Source of the DNA: Ptiloglossa arizonensis
Taxonomy: Eukaryota > Arthropoda > Insecta > Hymenoptera > Colletidae
Assembly: GCF_051014685.1 (NCBI RefSeq)
Contig: NC_135058.1
Coordinates: 3,820,811-3,884,810, forward strand
Reading direction: 5' to 3'
Length of the DNA stretch: 64,000 nucleotides
The position numbers and the translations under genes are program-made. The first letter of the stretch is position 1. The number at the start of each line of letters is the position of its first letter. Below the pieces are notes generated by a model that was given only the letters and a program-made list of their open reading frames with translations, was not told the origin of the DNA and made no database searches. Positions 33,369 through 45,827 of the stretch are shown piece after piece.

Positions 33369-36300
33369 GTGAGTCTTTGCGCTTCTTAATTCGTTCTTTT
33401 TCCGATGTTTCGCGTATACGTGGACGCCGGCTCGGGACCACGACGAAAAACGAGTAGGTCGATCTTCGCCCGGATGAATTTCTTCGCGATGTTTTCTTTT
33501 CTCTTTTTCTTATTACTTTTCTTTTCCAAGCGAGATTGTTATTCCATCGTTCGCCTTTAAATTCGTAGTTGTTTCTCGGTTCCGTGGGCGCAAAATTCGT
33601 TAATTGAGAAAGATTGCATCACGTACCGTGCAATTGAGGTTAAAATCTCGCGACGAAATTTTTGACGTTGAAGCGTTTAAAATTGTACGCCGTTGTTGTT
33701 TCGGTATAACGTCCGTAGCCGTTAATTAGGATATTTTCTTCCGCGCCGCTTTATTCGAAATCTCCTGGAAGACCGTGAAATACAGTTATAGAGCTGGCGA
33801 TAAAGTAAGGTTAGAGCACCGTGCAAGGATGGCTGCCTCGAAACGGCCCGAATATTTTACGGCGCCCTCGTCAGATTTAAAACTTTTTCCTGTTCCCCCC
33901 TCCACCCTCTCCTTTTTTTTTCTTTTTTTCTTTTCCGAATAAGCCGTTTGAGGGAAGCGAATGATCCCAGACGAAGCTACGGAAATAGACGTAGAGTACT
34001 CGAAACGTGGCGCAGCAACGGGAAAAAATTTCTAAGACGCGTAGATGGAACGTTAAACGAGGCAAAAAATGCGAGAATTAATTAATCTTAACGAAGACAT
34101 TAATTATATTAACACCAAAGATAACTACCGCCTCTGGTTTAATTTTAAATACGGAAAGCAATTTTTTTATCACCGTGTATTTCTTTACATATTTTTTCTA
34201 ACGTCGCTACATCCGCGCAAACGATAATTGCACTTAATTCCTCGTCTTTTCACTGAAAAGTGCAAATGCAGCGTACTTTCTTGCTCGATTGCACAAGAAT
34301 ACGAGAAATTGTAGTCCTACGGATTTTCTTTCCTCTCTTCTTACGCTGCCATTGTTTAGTAAATAGAAGTCCGGAGCAAGGGTTTACGATGCTGGTAAAT
34401 TTTCATTTTTATTTTTTATAACTAGCATTTCTTTCTGCAGTTCTTCGACGTTTTTCTGCCCTTTTTACGGGTCGCACCTGCAGCGGTACTTGACATGCAT
34501 TTCGTAGTCTCATATTCTGCCTTCCATGTTTAGAATGTACAACGAAGTATTTTTTTAATTACGATTTAGCGAAAATTCCGCCAGGTTACCATTTCCGTGA
34601 AGTTATCAAAGAAAATTGTAACGTTCGTGAAACGTTATTATTTGATCTTTTATCGTTCTATCCGATATTACGTTACAAGTTTACACAGCGATGGTTTAAA
34701 ATATCGAATGAATATAATACTTCGAGATGGAGCAATCCTTCGCGAACGTTGGATTGTCTCCAAGAGGTGGCTACAGTTTACGAAAAGTAATTTCTACTCG
34801 GCGCGTATGTATAAATTTATAATTAAACCGGCAACTTGCAATTTTTCCTCCGTTCTGTAACTTCCACTTGTTCTTATCTACTCATTCTCCTCTGTTGGAC
34901 TCCACGAACGAGTTCTACCTGGAAAAACATTTCTCACGTGAATAGATTATACATCCAGATACCAGTGGTGCTTTCCAGCGAATGAAAAAGATACGAAACG
35001 CAAAGCAAATTTGTTCCGCCGGTGAGGATATTTTCTTTGCAAACAATTGAATACAAGGGTAGAACGTAAGTTTAAAAAGCTATAGAAATTTTGTAACGGG
35101 AATCCCGTGAATTATTTCCAAACTTTAAATTACGCGCGGACTTTCTCGCCGCGTAACAATTACCAAAATGATCAAAGTTAGAAATTACGTTTTACACAAC
35201 CCTAGCGTTCGTACGAGGTAGATAGGAAGTCCTTTTTATTGGAAAACCATTCGAAGATGGGGATATAGAGAACTAGGAGTAGTGTTAAGAGTCGACACGA
35301 TAATTTCATTGGTATCTGGTAATAAACGATCGGGTTAACGTTCTTTTATTTTTACGAGTAAACGTCGAAACTTGTTTCATCCGCGTTTCGTTGTTTCTCG
35401 GAGCCAATCGGTGACTAATCTTTCGATCGATTATTAATTCGACTTTCGTTGCTCAATCGATTCCAGCGATCTTACCGTACTAGAAAATTGATGCGATTAA
35501 CCGGATTATCGCGTTCGCCACATTTGAAATTTCGAATTGTACAACGGAGGTCGTTGCCACTGGAATCTACCGCGCGGACTGAAACTCGTATAGCGGAATA
35601 TTCGATCGTAGTATTTTTGTACTTTCCTTTCGACGTATATACAAATGTACTTCGTTTTCTAATATTTATAGTCGTGTTAACTTCGCCGCGAAGTATCTGG
35701 GATTTTCTCTCTATTCCGACTTTTGTATTCGGGCTCGCATGGTCCGGTTATTGAACGCTTTAACCCAGTAGTATAAACCGCCGAGGGAAGAGTTGCTTCA
35801 AAAGGTATTTCTGGGTTAGTCAGGATCGGCCATTGACTACGACCGATACACTCTAATGTATCTTTTCAAATATACACTGAGCTTGCACCTATATATATAT
35901 ATATATATGTATATACCCGCATACGTATATACAAAACATTGCGCATACATTGCTGCATAAAAGTCTTACAAGACATTTTCGCAAACCGAGAATAACACAT
36001 TCTTGCTACCACTCGAGCATTTAAAGCGCTCTTGTACCAAAAATTCCATCCTCAGGTTAGCCGATACATCGAGGTTAGGTTTTATAACAGCAGTTTCAAC
36101 TGCACCGTGTCTCGCACGCGCGTACGTATCCCGGCTGTATTTTATTTTTATACCTATTCGTACGTATGTGTACGTATATATACACGTATATGTATACATA
36201 GTATATACTCCGATGTACGCGTGAAGAATAAAAATTCCGGCTGTTTTATTTAACGATTCGCAGTAACGAAACAGAATACAAATCCGTGGAAAGATATCGT

Positions 36301-39300
36301 AAAAGACAAGTGAATCGTCTGTCAGTCATCCATTGGTTTCTCGTATATCCGTAAAATCCATTTACAACGCGGATTGTGCACAATGTATCTCGAACGATTC
36401 TTGAGGGACTGCGAAAAATTTGCTCCCAGAAAACGGAATCGATTCGTCGTACCGTAATTTAAGTACGTTTCTGTGTCTGGCATCGAGCTGTCAACGACAC
36501 CGCAGAAATCACATCGCGAACGAAGGCGGTGCTGGTTTAATTCGAAGTAAGCGCGAAGGCGATCAACCGCGGTCGATGGAAAATTCATTCCTCTCCTTGT
36601 CGCGCTTTCCGTGGAAAAATCAATGCGGAAACACCATTGCCTATAAGGAGCCATCCCGGGCAATCTTTTCCACGAACGGAACTCGCCCGAACGTTAAGGT
36701 ACGTTATTGACCAAGCGCGAGGGGTATAAGCGTGGGGTAATTCCCGATGGTTCTTTTATCTCTGTCCCATATCTAGTCATAAATATCGTCCAGTCCCCCG
36801 TTCAAAGTCTTCCTGTTCATCTAGTCACGTAGACGCACGTGTACGGACCGCGCGTGTCAGTGTATTCAGGTGGTAACGTTCCTCCGACAGTACGCAGTCG
36901 GTATACACTGATAACAAAGCGCATGAGTGTTCGTCTATGGCTACGGGACAGCGAGAGGAGAAAGAGGAGAGCATAGTGCAACGGTTGACCCCGGTACACG
37001 GGGTCATTCCCTTCTTCAACCACCACCGACCCCCCACCGCCATCCAGTTCTACCGTTCACCTACCGCCCCTACTACCGCTGGCTTCTCCACCCCTTCTCA
37101 TCCTCGTATTCTCCGCCGACGCTGCCATCACGACCACGCAACTCCACTCTCCTCTCGCTCGCCCAGCCAGCGATGTAGCTACGAGGTGCTACGGGAACGT
37201 AAACTCCTGTGCATATATCGGGCCGACAGGGGACGATCGCGGGCCCGTAGCTCCGCCTAGATCTTCTTCCTTTGCCCGTCAGTCTGGAAGACGTGTAATA
37301 ACTCGTCGGATGTTTGATTTATGGTAATGTTGATCGCGATCAACTCTAGCGTGTATCGGGATACTTCTGAGCGCTACTCGAGCTAATGATCGAGCCCATC
37401 GCGCCCCGAAGGAGTCAGTAGCTTAACCTCTGCGCCGTGCTGCCCGAGAATTGTGATACGGTCGCTGCGACGCGGTCTGACCCGAGCCCCGAGAGCAATT
37501 TAGGTAAATACGAACGTTGTTACTCGAGCTTTAGAATGCGCGGTTTAATTCACGGGACTATTTGCTACTTTTTTGTTCGTTTGTTTCGTTTAAACATTGT
37601 TCCGCTACGATAGACAGCGGTGTTTTTCTTTTTTTTCGTTTTCTTTCGTACTCGATGGGAAATTTGTCTCGCTAGGAAATTACGCAGATATTGCGAGAGA
37701 ATGCGAAACGTCTTGCGGGTATACTTGAATATCGAAAGGTAGGAAACACTTGCCGGGGAAAAATGTGAAAATCTACCGGACGTGGAACAGAGTTGGACAG
37801 CCGGGGTGGAAACTACTCGAACGAAATTTTCGAACTTGAAATATTCAACGGAATTCGATCGATGGGCACCGCGCGCACGATCCCTTTTTTTTCACCCCTG
37901 CATTGATTTTCTTGGAATTGATGGGAAACCAGTGTCGAGAACTCGAGCAAGATTAATAGGAAAATCCTTCAGGATTTGCAGTTCTGGAGATTACACGGAT
38001 GAAATTTAAATGTAACAAGAATTTATGTTGCCGCGTTATTTATCGCCGGGTGACTACAGTTCGAGCTCGTAGTTTTATTTATTTGCCTCTGGTGTATTGA
38101 CGATAAAAATAGGTCGGCTGATGCGACGAAAAATGTCGACGTCTCGGTTCTTCGCGATTCCATTCGGAAGATGTCGTCCCGCGGAGCGTTTAGACCCGGT
38201 GTTTGTTGTCGGAAAAGATCATCGGGGAGATTGACGACGAAACGACATAAGTATTCCGTTGGTTTCGATCCGATGAATCGATGGATCATGGTGTGGAATA
38301 TTTTTAGGTGTATATTTTCGAGCGGCGCGGTGACGCAGGTTATTCAGGTCACCTCGAAATCCAAATACGTCGAGGGAAACGAGACTAATAAAGGAATGCT
38401 TTCACGGCATTTCTGATTACGTGTGCCTCGCGAGTTATTATAAAAATGAAAGTGAAGAAAATGGGACACAGTCGAGAACATTTTCTTAGAGAACAGTGGG
38501 TTCGGGGGCGCGAACGAACGCGAGCCGCGTTAATTTATTCGTGAACATGAAAGTGCGAATTCTTGCCGCTATCGTCACAAAGAACATGTAGATGTAACAA
38601 TGCCGGGGCGTCGAGAAATCTCGTGGGGTGGGGAACGAGGAGGGGGATGAAGGAGCAGAGGGGCGGTTGGAAAACGGAATGGAAAGAGTTCCCAGTGCAA
38701 CGACACGTTATTGACGGAAAAAGAATATAACGGGTTGTTCGGTGCTTCGGAATGCATTCTTTACGTATCGGGCTCTCGCCACTGCGCTCGAACGATGCAT
38801 TCACACGGTCGGGCTGCATTATGCTTCTATGTATATTTAAAGGATTACCTACCAGGCGTATCATTGTCATAGGGTTGTTAATATTTGGGCGGAGCGTTGT
38901 TCCACGGACACGCAACCGGGTAACCGTTGTTGACACGGTGCATAGAACGTTCCTCTATTCGCGTGCATATTTTCGCGGTAATGCCACAGGAACCGAAAGG
39001 TCGAGGCGCGGTTACGATGATAAATTTCGTCCGAGATTATACGGGCAATTTGTTGAACGGTGTATACGAATCGAACGAATCGAATAAAAACAAAAGAGAC
39101 GCGAGAAAAGAGTCCAGCTACTGTTTACTCCGACTATTATATTCCTCCTTTTTTTTTCACGCTTCATTTTCCTTCCCCCCCATCCTCCCCCCTTCTTTGT
39201 TGTACACTCAAAGGATTCGCGCTTGCAAATCCTCCGCTTGAGCTTTTTTTTTTTCTCCCCCCATTCACTGCGTATAATATTTTCAATGACAATGTCTCTC

Positions 39301-40593
39301 CGCCAGAGACCTACTTTTTGCAACTCGCACTTAGAAAGGGAACAACGTTGCATTTGAACGCCCGCGTTTTTCACCATGTCGTGGAAATGTGTCATCGTTA
39401 ATGGAGATGCATCGCCTACAATAACGAGGACAATCTATTTTACACTCGTAAAGGCCGACCAAACTTTATTTCGGTCTGACGGCACGCAGAATCGTTACCA
39501 TGGAAGAACCGAAATACACTGGCGTCCATAAACGTTAAGAGTGCATCTTGACTAATAGCGAACCGATATTGTCAGACCCTGGACGTCGAGAGTCCAATTT
39601 AATATTCACAGTTACCCTATATCGCGTTGACGGTCGAAAGATGCGTCACGCGTTACGAATCCTTCCAAAAGACTGGAACAATGGAATTTTATTTATCTTC
39701 CAGAAATAATTTGCTCATTGTCGTTATGGAATTTCTTTAAAGATAATCGCGAACACAAGTCGGAATATTTTTCCAACGAGTTCTTATATCATTGCCTTTA
39801 CAATTTCTCTTTAGATATTTTCTCACGATCTCGCACGAAAGTAAAATTGTATTTTTATCAAACTTGTAGACACCGTTCTCCGTTTAACCATTCACTGAAA
39901 TGTTTCGTCGTACGGATAACTTAAAACATTTTCCTAACTTTTCGTCGATTTTCCATACTTTGTATTTTTTTTCGCACACTCGTTTCTAATCCGATATCGT
40001 TTCATTCGCAACGGTGAGTTTTTGCCCCGACCGAAACGCCTCGCGCTATAACGCGCGTTGCATGTTTTTGAAAATGAGACGGTACGCGAACCTTTGCGAA
40101 CGGTTGTATGCGCACGGTATCATTGTTTCGCGCGAAACTCCATATGAATAAAAACGATCGCGTTCCACGGAGAAATGTCGGTTACGCGGTCTCTTTAAAC
40201 GCGCGGAATTATTAACGTTTAGCGGGATCGGCGCCACGCGGAAAACGAAAAACGAATGCATTGTTGCGCGTTCATCGGTAACTCGAATAACTTGTACTCT
40301 TTTTCGTTTACGCTCGCTCCGTTGAATCACGGAGCAAGAAAATTCCGACTACGGAAGCGATTAACGAGAAAAATTGCCCGTTAAAATACACGGGGCCCGG
40401 TTTCTTTGTCAAGTAACAACGAGAGATATCTTCGATACCCGATATCCTTGCTATTTACCGAAGAATTTAATTCCGCGCGTTCTAGACAATGCGAGCCATA
40501 ACAGGAATATGAAATTGCATTTCCATGCGAGTTATACGCGGCTGTAAACGTTTCGATTCCGTGAATTTCCCTTGATAGAATCTTCCCTTTCAG
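33369..40593 (+). other. Presumed intronic DNA
   Basis: Single-copy CpG-rich DNA with T-rich patches, a TA microsatellite at 35,890-35,917 and TACG/TATA repeats at 36,165-36,200. An acceptor-like TTTCTTTCTGCAG ends at 34,440, but no exon is evident after it. The GC-rich stretch at 36,930-37,260 is open in two plus-strand frames (up to 107 codons), Pro/Thr/Ser-rich, without known motifs; it could be an exon or chance. Confidence 0.35.
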
Positions 40594-40665
40594 AGAAATG
40601 TCGCTCCGATGCAACTGCGTATTATTCTGTTTCTGTTATTTCTTCTCGGTGCTCGAACTGCTCAG
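40594..40665 (+). CDS. Exon encoding an N-terminal signal peptide; secreted or membrane protein
   Basis: A pyrimidine tract and acceptor (TCTTCCCTTTCAG, ending at 40,593) precede a 72 bp exon, and CAG|GTAAGA (GT at 40,666) closes it. From ATG 40,609 it reads MQLRIILFLLFLLGARTAQ: a basic residue at position 4, an uninterrupted hydrophobic core, then a small-residue cleavage region (GARTA-Q). That is a textbook eukaryotic signal peptide, and the exon ends in phase 0 just after the predicted cleavage site, a common architecture. An earlier ATG at 40,598 is in another frame. The mature protein's exons are not identified in the window, so the gene cannot be named; it probably continues to the right through a long intron. 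Confidence 0.6.
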
Positions 40666-41223
40666 GTAAGAATTTCCGTAGTTGATTTGCGGTATCCTAG
40701 ACCGCTTAAAGTGGCACGCACACGCGCGCTGACACCGACCGTGCGCGCGGATGAGAATATAGTCGAGTGGCGTAGTTCCTTTAGAATGAGACTAGGAAAC
40801 GTTATCGGGCACGGAAACCATCCCATAGTTACCGTTCGCAAACGAAGGTAGATCTTGTCTTCCTCCGCGAACGATATTTTCCGGACATTTTCTCTCGAGC
40901 TCTCTAAAACGAGACACTCCACCCAATTCGATTGTTTGCTTCGGCGCGAATACCTACAAGACGCCAATTTAAACCGAGTTTAATGTTATTTCGTTTCCCC
41001 ACCCCAAAAAAAAATAATTCGAACGTTTTCAGGGAATTGGTTACCCGGTACAGAGATCGGTATCGAGAAACGAATCGCTTTAAAATAACCATAGAACGAT
41101 AAAATTCAACAATTATAACAATCTCGGGCACGAATTAACTTATTCACCGATATCGACTTTTCGTTGTACCGTACCGTGTAAGTCAGAAACGAAAGAAAAA
41201 ACCAAAATCAATGGATGAAAATA

Positions 41224-41365
41224 TTGGGTTGTTCGTAAAATCGTTTCGTTTTCCAAAATGGAGAATGTGTAATTTAATAAAACGTTTACACGCTCTAAAA
41301 GAATCGTGTTTCATTTTCACCAAAAAAAAAAAAAAAAAAAACGAAATGACTTTTCGAACAATCAA
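41224..41365. mobile_element. Mariner-type MITE, about 142 bp
   Basis: The left end TTGGGTTGTTCGTAAAATCG and the reverse complement of the right end, TTGATTGTTCGAAAAGTCAT, are imperfect inverted repeats that continue on both sides into TTTCGTTTT. A TTGGGTTGT-C/T-CG-AAAAGT-type start is characteristic of mariner terminal repeats in bees and other insects. The left flank is TA; the right flank reads TG, so one target copy has mutated. The interior is about 80 bp and includes a 20-base A run. No coding sequence remains. Confidence 0.8.
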
Positions 41366-43484
41366 TGAACAATGAAACAATACACATCGGGTCGACATCG
41401 ATAACTGTTCAAACTGTGTATAAATGAATTAGTTCGGGGAAGAATCACGGCCGGCTCGTCTTGCGCGAAACGATCAAAAGGAAACGGTATCGCGAAGGGC
41501 CGTAAATTGTTTGGAAAAGATCCGCGTACCGTGACTTTACATCGCAGAGAAAAAAGTTGCACTCTCGGTCGGTGCGCGACCTTATCTGATAACGCAGTGA
41601 CGTCAACCGAATGCAATGACGTCGTAGAAGTGGATGACGAGACGTTGACGCGGGAGTTAAATCGTCGTCCATGCCCCGAAGCTTCTACAGACTTGATAAC
41701 TTTTTCGCGCGTAGCTCGACGCGCGGGTTGTTTCCATTTACGGTTACTTTTCGAGTAATCGATCGATCGTTTCACCTTTGAGACAACGCGAAGCGATGGG
41801 ACCGAAGCGTTGCACCGGGAAGTTTCCAAAGGCGACGGAAGCCAGCTTCGTGGAACAGAAACTCGCAACGTCGAAACGGTTACCGGGCTGCGCTCTGCGA
41901 GTTTCTTTTTAGAATGAGAGGGTGGATGGCGGCGGGGTACCGGATGGTACGCTCGGACAATAATTTCGAAAAGCTTTCCTTATTCCGGCTCCTCGTTTCC
42001 GGAGGGTCTTCTTTGGGTTACCGGTTTCGATGCCGGTCCACTTAGGTTGATTGAAAGGGCAGACGGCTCGCGCAAGCAAATAGGAAGCGGTTTTCGAGTA
42101 GGCTAACCGCTAAAAATAACGATTGGCCGTAGTCATGGACGCCATCGTTGTCGTCGATGCCCTCCAAAGGGTCTACACGTCGTAGAATTCGTGCTTATCT
42201 TCGACGAAACTGTCCGATGGCTTGGCATCGGCGTTACCCTGTGGACTCGCCCGGAATGAACTTTAGGAACGCTTTGATCTAAGCTGCCGTTGGCACTTTG
42301 TGTCCCCTACACTGACGTCGATATATTACGATAGTCCCCCTGCTCTCCCTACACGAAAAGAGTAGTCCGCCCTCGAAATCGATCGGCAGTTAATACCGTG
42401 TAGGTGTACGACAGGTGGTTCGATGAAACTTGGAAATTACGAATTTTCTTCACCGTTCTCGAAATTTTCAAATGCGTGTAACGCGCTCAAGATACCGTGT
42501 AAAATGTTCCCCTACGATGGGAAAAGTTTATCCGATAATTCGAGATCGCGAAGCGTGCGTGTCGTAATACCTGTTGTTCGGTTCCGTGAATTCACGGTGA
42601 CACGGTGCACGTATCCAAGAACTCGAAAATTAGACGATCGATCGAGAGACGATTTTCAAACGTTCGATTACGAGAAAAATCTCGGGTATCGAGAATACGG
42701 CAATGCACGATCGACTTTCGTTAAAATTTCCACGGTTTGCTCTCACGATTCGTCCCCTCTACGATCTCTACCACTCAGAGTTTCGAACTCAACGAAACCG
42801 AGCCAATAGAAAAAAAGGAAAAACGCATCACGTATCGCGCCATACTGTATATATTAAAAGTAGTCCGATTTGTGTCGTGTTTGGACTCGTTTTACTCGGA
42901 AGAATTCGAAGAGTGTATCGGTATCGATTTCAGAAAGATAAAACGACAACTACCGACTGTAACATTTTGTACATTGCACGATTATTGTTCTATTATGGTC
43001 AACGTCGCTCGATGTAATTATGTTTATTTAATTATTTTTCTGTTACAATCATTCTGTCTCTTCGTCGAGTAATGTTTGAGTTCGGTTCTACGAAAAATAC
43101 ACCATTTTATATTTTCACTGATCAATCGATTCCAAATCTTACGAAAGTTAACCGTACGTTACTATTCACTCACGTTCATAGATGTTTAGTGAACGATCGA
43201 TCGTCCGTAGACACAGGTAGTAATCAAAGGGTTGTATCGTGTGTCGAGTTTTTTTTAACAAGTGCCTTCCTTTTGGACCGTACATCGTCGTCACGTTTTC
43301 AAGGCAAGCCGAGTTGCAGGTGATGTTTTCGAGATTCTCGTATCGACGAGACATCGACGTTGTTTAGCGAGAAGTCTCGCGTTATTTTTGATCCCGAAAT
43401 GAATATTCATAACCCGTTTTGGACGCTGTGCGCTTGTTCGGACATCGGTGTTCTATGCATTTCAAATTTCGCTCTTTAAACACA

Positions 43485-44020
43485 TTTATCCCCCGGAAAT
43501 GAATGGGGGTATTGATAAATCTAAAAGATATCTTTCGAAAAGTTCTTCGAAGCCAACAATTTCAGGCGCACTGACAAATTATTCACCTGCTTTGCAATTA
43601 CGGCGAACAAAGCCGGATGGAAATATATTCAGGCGATTCTAACCAAGATATTTATCCCCCGGAAAGGGATGGTCGCGCCGATAAACCTAAAAGATACCTT
43701 TTGATAAATTTCTCGAAATCTACAATTTCAGATATTGTAACATACGATCCCTCCGCTTCGCGACGACGATAAACAAAATCGGATGGAAATATTCTCGAGC
43801 GATTTTAATCAAGATATTCAAAGGTATGCCTAATAAACCTAAAATACTACCTTTCGAAGAATTCCTCGAAGCCCACAATGTGAGATATCGTAAAAAATTA
43901 TTCCACCGCTTCGCGACGACGGTGAACAAAATCAGATGGAAATATTCCCGAGCGATTCTAACCGAGATAAATTATTCCAGCGAGTGTAACACTTTGGTCG
44001 TAGATCGTTTACAATAGTCG
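43485..44020. repeat. ~155-166 bp tandem repeat, about three units
   Basis: The marker TTTATCCCCCGGAAA occurs at 43,485 and 43,651 (166 bp), and GATGGAAATAT at 43,615, 43,781 and 43,934 (166 and 153 bp), followed each time by GCGATTCTAACC-type sequence. The units are diverged, with a more decayed echo to about 44,180. Short frames inside the units are products of the repeat. Confidence 0.85.
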
Positions 44021-45332
44021 CAGCCGGTAAACTCGAACCGACCGAAACGATATCTCAGAACCGTGAAAGTAAACTCCGCGGAACCGTTTCGCGACGCGTG
44101 GTAATGCGACGAGATTCTAACGAGTACAATTCTCCAATTATGGAAACAGTTTAACGCCGGTATGCCCAGCTTTTTCGCGCCGGGAACATTTTTCTTCGGG
44201 ACACGGAAGTTGCACGCGAAACGAACTTTAGTTTCAGTCATAAATATGCATTACCTGAAAACCATTTCACGAAGAAATGGTTAAATCCATGCCCGAGCAT
44301 TTTACAGATTACAATTGCGCGGACAGTCTTGTAACGATCGTGTGCCAGTGCAAACGCATAACTATTCCTTACCGTTCGAGGTTGGACATGTTCGTTCGCA
44401 GGATCGTTAGCGGAATTGCTGTTTCTCTCGCTCCTGTCCCCCCTCCATCCCCCACCAACCTGTAAATTGGTAACGCTTCCGAGCCGCGAGCTCGTCGAGA
44501 TTATCCCCGATAAATTGTTAACGATTATATATGTACTTGTCGGTCATGCACCTGTAAACGAGGCGATACGTCTCTATTTTCTGGCATTCGGAGCCGGATA
44601 ACTAGGTATCGTGGGGTTTTGGAGCGGAGAGGGATGGTGGAATCCAATATGAGGATCCTGTGGGAATTTGTAGCCGCAGGAAGGATCGTCCTTGGTTAAG
44701 GATACGGGCATCGTCATTATAAATGGGGTGCTTTGAACTCCTGGTGGGGATAGGACGTTGAAGGAAAGAAGAGAGAAACCGAGACGGCAATAGCTTGACT
44801 GCTGCCAGACAGCGGGGTATGGATTCTCCTCTGTCTCTTTCCATTCTCCGTAATCTCTCTCTCTGTCTCGATCGTCCGTCTTTCGTTCCTTTCTCGTTCG
44901 GTTCTCTTCGCTCCTATTTATTTCCGATAAACGGAGAAAATCCGTCACGACCTACCGAAATCAGAATTGCTGCGAACAAATTTCAACAGCTAGTACGTTA
45001 TCAACGCGCGACGGATAGTATTGTTCAATTCAATCCGTGTGCATTATTTTAATACCGACGTTAATTCGGTCCTTGAACGGTACAATTTATTTCGTATCGT
45101 TGGCTTTACATTCCAAGAGGATATTGTTCTTTTTTTTTTCGGGCCAAAAACACCTCGATCGTAATTTTCTTTCTCGTAGAGTTTACCATCGTATTTCGAT
45201 CGAACTTTTCGGAAAGGATGTACAAATTTTCATGTATAGAAAAATTGGTAACGTTTAAAATTTTGTTAGTTGGAACTTGAATCATACCCACGTGGCTGGT
45301 ATTCCCTTGGTCCGGAAAGACGTAATTTCGTT

Positions 45333-45827
45333 CGTATTTCGAATTTCAATGTAACATTTAACGCACACACTCTACACCTTGTATACTCGTATTTCGAATT
45401 TCGAGGTAACATTTAACGCACACATTCGACACCCTGTATACTCGTATTTCGAATTTCGGTGTAACATTTAACGCACACACTCTACACCTTGTATACTCGT
45501 ATTTCGAATTTCGATGTAACATTTAACGCATACATCTTACACCCTGTATACTCGTATTTCGAATTTCGGTGTAACATTTAACGCACACACTCTACACCTT
45601 GTATACTCGTATTTCGAATTTCGATGTAACATTTAACGCATACATCTTACACCCTGTATACTCGTATTTCGAATTTCGATGTAACATTTAACGCATACAT
45701 CTTACACCCTGTATACTCGCACTTCGAATTTCGATAGAATATTTAAAACACGTGTTCCACGCTCTTTTTACTCGTATTTCGAAATTCGATGCAACGTTTA
45801 ACACGCGCGCACTTTCCACACCTCGTA
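45333..45827. repeat. 55 bp tandem repeat, nine units
   Basis: The block CGTATTTCGAATTTC recurs at 45,333, 45,388, 45,443, 45,498, 45,553, 45,608, 45,663, 45,718 (variant) and 45,773, exactly every 55 bp, followed by GTAACATTTAACGCA. Two variants, ACACTCTACACCTTG and ACATCTTACACCCTG, alternate in the middle of the array, which implies a 110 bp duplicated dimer. The last two units are diverged. A restriction-like palindrome TTCGAA is present in every unit. Confidence 0.96.

Larger units (their letters stand above)
40666..45332 (+). other. Presumed intronic DNA after the signal-peptide exon
   Basis: No further exon was recognised. It contains the MITE at 41,224-41,365 and a ~160 bp tandem repeat at 43,485-44,020. 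Short open frames, such as 41,362-41,868 minus (168 codons), show no family features. The CpG-rich stretch at 42,060-42,330 has no readable frame. Confidence 0.35.
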
